9,620 bases of DNA, from positions 1-9,620 of the forward strand of contig DOIV01000204.1 of NCBI GenBank assembly GCA_003511845.1, given 5' to 3'. Source of the stretch: Flavobacteriaceae bacterium (lineage in GTDB: Bacteria > Bacteroidota > Bacteroidia > Flavobacteriales > Flavobacteriaceae). Below, in pieces: positions 5,662 to 9,620 of this stretch (position 1 is the stretch's first letter; each line of letters begins with the position of its first letter). The position numbers were made by a program, and so were the translations under genes. The notes beneath the pieces are model-generated. The model was not told where the DNA came from. It worked only from the letters and a program-made list of their open reading frames with translations, and searched no databases.

Positions 5662-6744
5662 TTACAAATTCTTGGTTAGAGATTTTACAATCTTATTATC
5701 AGCTAAAAACTCTTTTAAAATCACCTTAATTGCTGTGTAAGAAGGTACAGCAACAATCATTCCTACAACTCCGAAAAGTAAGCCTCCAATAATAATCACC
5801 AAAAATATTTCTAAAGGATGCGATTTCACACTCTTTGAGAATATATAGGGCTGACTAAAAAAATTATCAACTAATTGAGCAATGGTATAGCCAATCATTA
5901 CATACGTGGTTGTAGGTAAAATTTGTGATTGAAAATCTAATGCTAAATTACTGGTCATACTAAGTGTGAGCATTAAAACTCCTCCAATTAAAGGCCCTAC
6001 ATAAGGAATGAGATTGAGTAGTGCACATAAAAAGGCAATTACAATTGCATTTTCAATACCAAAAATCAGTAAGACAATAGTGTAGAGTACAAATAATATG
6101 GTGATTTGAAAAAGTAAGCCAATAAAGTAACGAGACAATAAATCTTTAATAGTTTCAAATGATTTTTGAAACCTGTTTTCACTGCCATCTGGGACTATAG
6201 CTAACAAACCATTATTTAAAATTCTTCCATCTTTCATTAAAAAAAAGGAAATAAATAGTACAGAGAATAATCCAATACTTAAACTCCCTAAAGTACTTAT
6301 AACTGAGTTCAATAAATTCGGAACGGCTTTAAATTGAGAAAACACATCTACATTTTTTAATTGATCAAAAATATTGATATTTCTAGCAGAAAAATAAGCG
6401 TTTGCTTGTGCAAGTAAATGCTCAATGTTTAATTCTAATTGATTGATATCTAATAAGGATAGATTCTGACCTTGTTTTACAATTAGCGGTACAAACATAG
6501 AAAACAATCCGAATAACAATCCTAAAAATAGAACCATGCTAAGTACAACTGCTAGCGTGTTTGGAAATTTCAATTTTCTACGTAAGAAAATGATAATTGG
6601 TCTTGCCATTAAAGAGACTACAGCTGCAATGATGATATATACCAGTACCGATTGTATTTTAAATAAAAAATAGAGTAGAAGTAATATGCCTAAAATGACA
6701 GCAATAGCTCTTAAAATTCCGTTGGCTAAAGTTTTTGAATTCAT
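5662..6744 (-). CDS. AI-2E family (PerM/UPF0118) membrane transporter
   Basis: This 360-aa polytopic inner-membrane protein belongs to the AI-2E transporter family. About eight hydrophobic segments are visible, near residues 8-28, 31-53, 62-89, 146-170, 207-230, 232-262, 275-295 and 311-340, with a soluble, amphipathic region of about 55 residues between the third and fourth. Family signatures are NLIPYVGP (244-251) and the VDN-x4-QPYIFSKSVKSHPLEIF block (292-314). Members have been linked to export of autoinducer-2 or to sodium/proton exchange; the substrate here is unknown. Length is normal for the family. The ATG is at 6744. The only -7 candidate is TATATTTA at 6750-6757 on the minus strand (7 of 8 matches), which would give an almost leaderless mRNA, so promoter placement is uncertain. 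It is divergent from the secreted-protein gene pair. Confidence 0.92.
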   Translation of the reverse strand: MNSKTLANGILRAIAVILGILLLLYFLFKIQSVLVYIIIAAVVSLMARPIIIFLRRKLKFPNTLAVVLSMVLFLGLLFGLFSMFVPLIVKQGQNLSLLDINQLELNIEHLLAQANAYFSARNINIFDQLKNVDVFSQFKAVPNLLNSVISTLGSLSIGLFSVLFISFFLMKDGRILNNGLLAIVPDGSENRFQKSFETIKDLLSRYFIGLLFQITILFVLYTIVLLIFGIENAIVIAFLCALLNLIPYVGPLIGGVLMLTLSMTSNLALDFQSQILPTTTYVMIGYTIAQLVDNFFSQPYIFSKSVKSHPLEIFLVIIIGGLLFGVVGMIVAVPSYTAIKVILKEFLADNKIVKSLTKNL

Positions 6745-6897
6745 AAGGGTAAATATAGTAAAATCAATAGTTAATCTGATTGATAAATAAAAATTATTAA
6801 GTAGTAGGTAGGAGTTTTGTGTTTTAAGGTGTTATATAAATACAAAATGGCTTTTATAGCTATTTGAAAAGCTAAATACTAACTAAAATCTTAAAAC
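6745..6897. promoter_or_regulatory. Divergent intergenic region with candidate promoters
   Basis: This 153-bp AT-rich spacer must drive genes on both strands. For the plus strand, TTTG at 6816-6819 followed after 17 bp by TAAATACA (6837-6844) is a weak promoter candidate; no exact TAnnTTTG is present. A small stem, TAGCT (6857-6861) with AGCTA (6870-6874), lies in the probable leader of the secreted-protein gene. I see no strong operator or riboswitch. Confidence 0.3.
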
Positions 6898-8475
6898 ATG
6901 AAAAAAAATTATCTATTGAAAACACTATTGTTTGTTTTCATTTTAAGCAATTTAACTGTTTTTTCAAAAGAAGGTGTAAAGCCTACTTCTGAAAAAGTTT
7001 CAGTTGAGTCGAATGCTTTTACAAGTTCAACAGACCCTAGTTGGTCTTATACCTGTGAAGACGGTATTGAAGTAGAATTATTAAGTATAGGTTTAAAAAA
7101 CAGTGTACCAGCTTCAATATCAATTCCAGAAGTTGCAAACACAACTCGGGTAGTTGTAGAAATTGTATATAAAGGTAACAATCCTGGTAGTACTATTGAA
7201 ATTCAAGATGCAGCAGGAAATTCTTATACTGCAAACCGAGTAATTCCACAAGGCGGAAGCTCAAATGTTTGGTATTACAGAACAGAATTACCCGCGACAA
7301 GTGTTGTGAGTTATACAAATACAATACAATCAAGTCATGCACAATCAATGTTAGCTTATGTTTTTAGAAAAAAGAACAACGGTACTTCTAGTACTGGTGT
7401 TTTTACTGCTTTAAGTGGTTATAATAATATTGAAACAACTACTATTCCTATTCAAACAGATTCAGGGCCAAGAACGGTAACAGTAGAGTTACCTATTTCA
7501 GAATTAACTCCTGATGGTAGATATATTCATATTGAAGTTTCTGCTGCTGATGGTAGTTTTGTTGAATTGACAGAAATTATTACTTCAGCAAGTTTTCCTA
7601 CAGGAAAATGTTGTATTAAAGTTTTTGAATTAGTAATGACTAATGTCGCTGGTAATGTAGATGAAATTGAAATAAAAATTGATACAAGAGGTCACAAAAA
7701 TGGACAATCTGTAAATGGACAGTCTTGGGTTATGGGAGGTGCAGTGAAAACAAATGTAAGATGTAGTTGTGTTGAGTTTGATACTGAGCTACCAACAGCT
7801 GCTAATTTAACCGATCATATTATTATTGAAGATATGAGTCAATTACCTGAAGTAACTTTTTCTGATAATTGTTCAAAAGTAACTATAGAATATACAGAAT
7901 ATTACGCTAGAGAATCTTGTGAAATTGATTTTGCGAATGTTGCTGATTCAAATATTTTATTAAACGATAAAAAGTACCACTGGAATAAAGGATATTACTC
8001 ACAATACATTGATGGTTCAACTAAAATTTATGGACGTATGGTTGATAATGCTGAGCTTAACTCTGGTTTTTATGCTGAAATATTTTTTGATGGATTAGTA
8101 AATTATAGTACTTGGACTGCTTCTGGTGGACAAACAGGTAGTGATGCTGATAATGTTAACCGTAAATATGCAGGAGTTGACTTTAGTAAAACCTATACAT
8201 TAAGTGGTTTTGGGACAAATAACAATTCAAGTCTTGAATTGATAAGTTCTGCTAGTACAAACTATATGGAAAAAGGGCCTAAAAACGGAATGTATAGTAT
8301 TGGTTTTTGGTCTTCTTACCAAGGTAATGAAAGTGGAGATGTAAAAATGGAAGCATCATTAGCTAAATGTGTTAAAGCAAGAGATGGAGCTGACTTATTA
8401 GTTAGAGAATGGACAGTTGTTGATGCAGCTGGTAATGTAGGTGTGTTTGTTCAACGTGTTGAAATACAGTATTAA
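6898..8475 (+). CDS. Secreted protein with HYR/Ig-like C-terminal domain carrying an inserted module
   Basis: This 525-aa exported protein has a Sec signal peptide (MKKNYLLKTLLFVFILSNLTVFS, about 1-23, no lipobox cysteine). Residues about 46-295 form a beta-rich region with paired cysteines (C53, C238-C239, C289, C291) that I cannot assign. From about 308 the sequence enters a HYR-like domain: the first half is PEVTFSDNC (317-325) and the last part LLVREWTVVDAAGNVGVFVQRVEI (500-523), as in Bacteroidota adhesins. The halves are separated by a module of about 120 aa (roughly 350-475: YHWNKGYYSQYIDG, IYGRMVDNAEL, NYSTWTASGG, GMYSIGFWSSYQG) that looks like a self-contained beta-sandwich. There is no T9SS sorting domain, so release past the outer membrane is unexplained. 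The next gene starts 17 bp downstream and is probably co-transcribed. A surface or adhesion role is an inference. Confidence 0.8.
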   Translation: MKKNYLLKTLLFVFILSNLTVFSKEGVKPTSEKVSVESNAFTSSTDPSWSYTCEDGIEVELLSIGLKNSVPASISIPEVANTTRVVVEIVYKGNNPGSTIEIQDAAGNSYTANRVIPQGGSSNVWYYRTELPATSVVSYTNTIQSSHAQSMLAYVFRKKNNGTSSTGVFTALSGYNNIETTTIPIQTDSGPRTVTVELPISELTPDGRYIHIEVSAADGSFVELTEIITSASFPTGKCCIKVFELVMTNVAGNVDEIEIKIDTRGHKNGQSVNGQSWVMGGAVKTNVRCSCVEFDTELPTAANLTDHIIIEDMSQLPEVTFSDNCSKVTIEYTEYYARESCEIDFANVADSNILLNDKKYHWNKGYYSQYIDGSTKIYGRMVDNAELNSGFYAEIFFDGLVNYSTWTASGGQTGSDADNVNRKYAGVDFSKTYTLSGFGTNNNSSLELISSASTNYMEKGPKNGMYSIGFWSSYQGNESGDVKMEASLAKCVKARDGADLLVREWTVVDAAGNVGVFVQRVEIQY

Positions 8476-8492
8476 TTCAAAATTATAAAAAG

Positions 8493-9317
8493 ATGAAAAA
8501 ATTAAGTTTTATATATATATTATTCTGTGCAAGTATTATTGCAAACGCACAATTGCAACATGAGAATTTCAATGCTTCAAGTATGCCTGACGGATGGTCA
8601 GCTACGCAAACAGATGGAGGTCATTCATGGGAATTTGGTTATTCTGGAAATTTAAAAGGGAGTGGTATTCAAAACCCTGCTTCATTTCAATCTGGTGGTG
8701 TTGTTTTTAAGGATTATGCTTCTGGTGATTTCAATCATAATATTGTTACTTTATCGAGTCCAGCAATTGATTTAAAAACAAAATATATTGTAGAAGCATC
8801 AATAGAATTAACTTACAATTTGAGAACTTTCGCTAATGATGGAAATTTCAAAGTAAATGTATGGGATGGTGATATTTGGCAAAATGTACTGACAGTTTCA
8901 GAGGATACTAATAGTAAGAACAGTGGTGAAAGTACAACAAGTACAATTGATGTTACAGATTATATCAACAGTGAATTTAAAGTGCAATTTATCTATGATG
9001 ATGAGAATTCTTTAACTTGGGGTGTTGGTATTGATGACTATAAGCTGACAGGTGTTGTTGGTTCTGGAGTTGATGGTTTTGAAAGCATTGGTTTTCAATA
9101 CTATCCAAACCCAGTTGTAGATGGTGAATTGACATTGGTTTCTAGTCAAGAGATTTCAAATATAACTGTATATAATACTTTAGGACAAAAAATCATGTCA
9201 AACAGGCCAACAATATTAGAAACAAAATTGAACATGCAAAATTTCGCATCAGGTACCTATATTGTTCAGGTGACTATTGGCGATAAAATAGGAAATATAA
9301 AAATCATTAAAGATTAA
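8493..9317 (+). CDS. Secreted choice-of-anchor-J-like protein with T9SS type A sorting domain
   Basis: This 274-aa protein is predicted to cross the inner membrane by Sec (signal peptide MKKLSFIYILFCASIIANA, 1-19, cleavage before QLQ) and the outer membrane by the type IX secretion system. Residues 21-190 resemble a choice-of-anchor-J (cleaved-adhesin-type) beta-sandwich: it opens with ENFNASSMPDGWSATQTDGGHSW and ends with WGVGIDDYKLTG. The C-terminal part (about 200-274) is a typical sorting domain: YYPNPVVDGELTL (203-215), ITVYNTLGQKI (224-234), FASGTYIVQV (251-260) and KIIKD at the very end, which sortase-like PorU normally removes. It is transcribed with the 525-aa secreted gene upstream and is followed by a good terminator. 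The substrate or ligand is unknown. Confidence 0.9.
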   Translation: MKKLSFIYILFCASIIANAQLQHENFNASSMPDGWSATQTDGGHSWEFGYSGNLKGSGIQNPASFQSGGVVFKDYASGDFNHNIVTLSSPAIDLKTKYIVEASIELTYNLRTFANDGNFKVNVWDGDIWQNVLTVSEDTNSKNSGESTTSTIDVTDYINSEFKVQFIYDDENSLTWGVGIDDYKLTGVVGSGVDGFESIGFQYYPNPVVDGELTLVSSQEISNITVYNTLGQKIMSNRPTILETKLNMQNFASGTYIVQVTIGDKIGNIKIIKD

Positions 9318-9342
9318 AGGAAATAGTGATCTCCTTTATTGG

Positions 9343-9372
9343 AAGAGACTCTCAGTAATGAGGGTCTTTTTT
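9343..9372 (+). terminator. Intrinsic terminator after the secreted-protein gene pair
   Basis: AGACTCTC (9346-9353) pairs with GAGGGTCT (9360-9367) with one G-T wobble around a 6-nt loop, and a run of six T ends at 9372. A weaker stem, AAAGGA (9316-9321) with TCCTTT (9332-9337), lies just before it and begins inside the stop codon of the secreted-protein gene. Confidence 0.85.
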
Positions 9373-9386
9373 GTTATAACTTAGTG

Positions 9387-9620
9387 TTAATATTCACTTG
9401 TAAAATGTAATTTCACACTAGGGTATTTACTTTGTGTCATTTGTATGGTAAAAGCAGAATCAGCTAAGAAAACTAATTGACCCTGTTTATCTTTTGCTAA
9501 ATACCGTTGTTTTACACGTTTAAATTCAGCATATTCTTCATTTTTAGGATTGTCTGGTGCTATCCAACATACTTTGTGCATAGGTAAGTTTTCATAAGAA
9601 CATTTTGCTCCATATTCATG
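9387..9620 (-). CDS. prfC: Peptide chain release factor 3, C-terminal fragment (cut by window edge)
   Basis: This is the last 77 residues of release factor RF3, a GTPase that recycles RF1/RF2 from the ribosome after termination. The frame is open to the window edge and reads HEYGAKCSYENLPMHKVCWIAP, so the Met at 9579-9581 is internal and the true start lies beyond the window. The C-terminal block EEYAEFKRVKQRYLAKDK, then LVFLADSAFTIQMTQSKYPSVKLHFTSEY, matches the RF3 C-terminal domain as I recall it from E. coli (EEFKRKNESQLALD, then [30 protein letters not shown]). The G domain is not in the window. The gene converges on the secreted-protein pair, with the plus-strand terminator between them. 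Confidence 0.9.
   Translation of the reverse strand, partial: HEYGAKCSYENLPMHKVCWIAPDNPKNEEYAEFKRVKQRYLAKDKQGQLVFLADSAFTIQMTQSKYPSVKLHFTSEY

Noticed and set aside
9387..9581. A stand-alone 64-aa small protein on the minus strand
   Set aside because: The frame is open to the window edge and its residues match the C-terminal domain of release factor 3, so the Met is internal and the gene is a partial prfC.
1..9620. CRISPR array, tRNA or rRNA genes
   Set aside because: I saw no regularly spaced direct repeats and no tRNA- or rRNA-like sequence on either strand.

Overview
The window is AT-rich chromosomal DNA from a Bacteroidota bacterium, very probably a Flavobacteriaceae member. The evidence is a type IX secretion (T9SS) C-terminal sorting domain, Bacteroidota-style TAnnTTTG promoter boxes, little sign of Shine-Dalgarno sites, and a PG_1098/THUMP-like methyltransferase typical of this phylum.

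Left part (1 to about 3240), accessory and cassette-like. A compact type II restriction-modification operon (PD-(D/E)xK endonuclease at 94-771, N6-adenine methyltransferase with an NPPW motif at 775-2547) is followed by an orphan membrane-anchored protein (2672-3247). Each unit is bounded by its own inverted repeat: GTTGTGGGTAATGC at 20-33 pairs with GCACTACCCACAAC at 2523-2536 around the restriction-modification operon, and GTTATAGCC at 2653-2661 pairs with GGCTATAAC at 3224-3232 around the orphan gene. Both left boundaries read AACCGTTRTRGSY. Between the two units lies an element of about 130 bp made of nested imperfect inverted repeats. This is the architecture of integron gene cassettes and attC sites, but the core does not fit the canonical GTTRRRY and no integrase is present. 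It is the most interesting signal here.

Middle part (3281-6744, minus strand), ordinary core genes. In transcription order these are an AI-2E/PerM-family membrane protein, a hairpin terminator, a PG_1098/THUMP-like methyltransferase that appears to start at TTG, and a HemK-like class I methyltransferase with its own TAnnTTTG box. Neither methyltransferase looks like part of the restriction system. The last gene converges on the orphan cassette gene through a perfect 15-bp inverted repeat that includes the 3' ends of both coding regions.

Right part (6898-9317, plus strand): a two-gene set of secreted proteins 17 bp apart. The first (525 aa) has a HYR/Ig-like C-terminal domain interrupted by a long inserted module and lacks a sorting domain. 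The second (274 aa) has a choice-of-anchor-J-like domain and a T9SS sorting domain. A strong intrinsic terminator follows. The window closes with the C-terminal end of peptide chain release factor 3 (prfC), reading inward on the minus strand.
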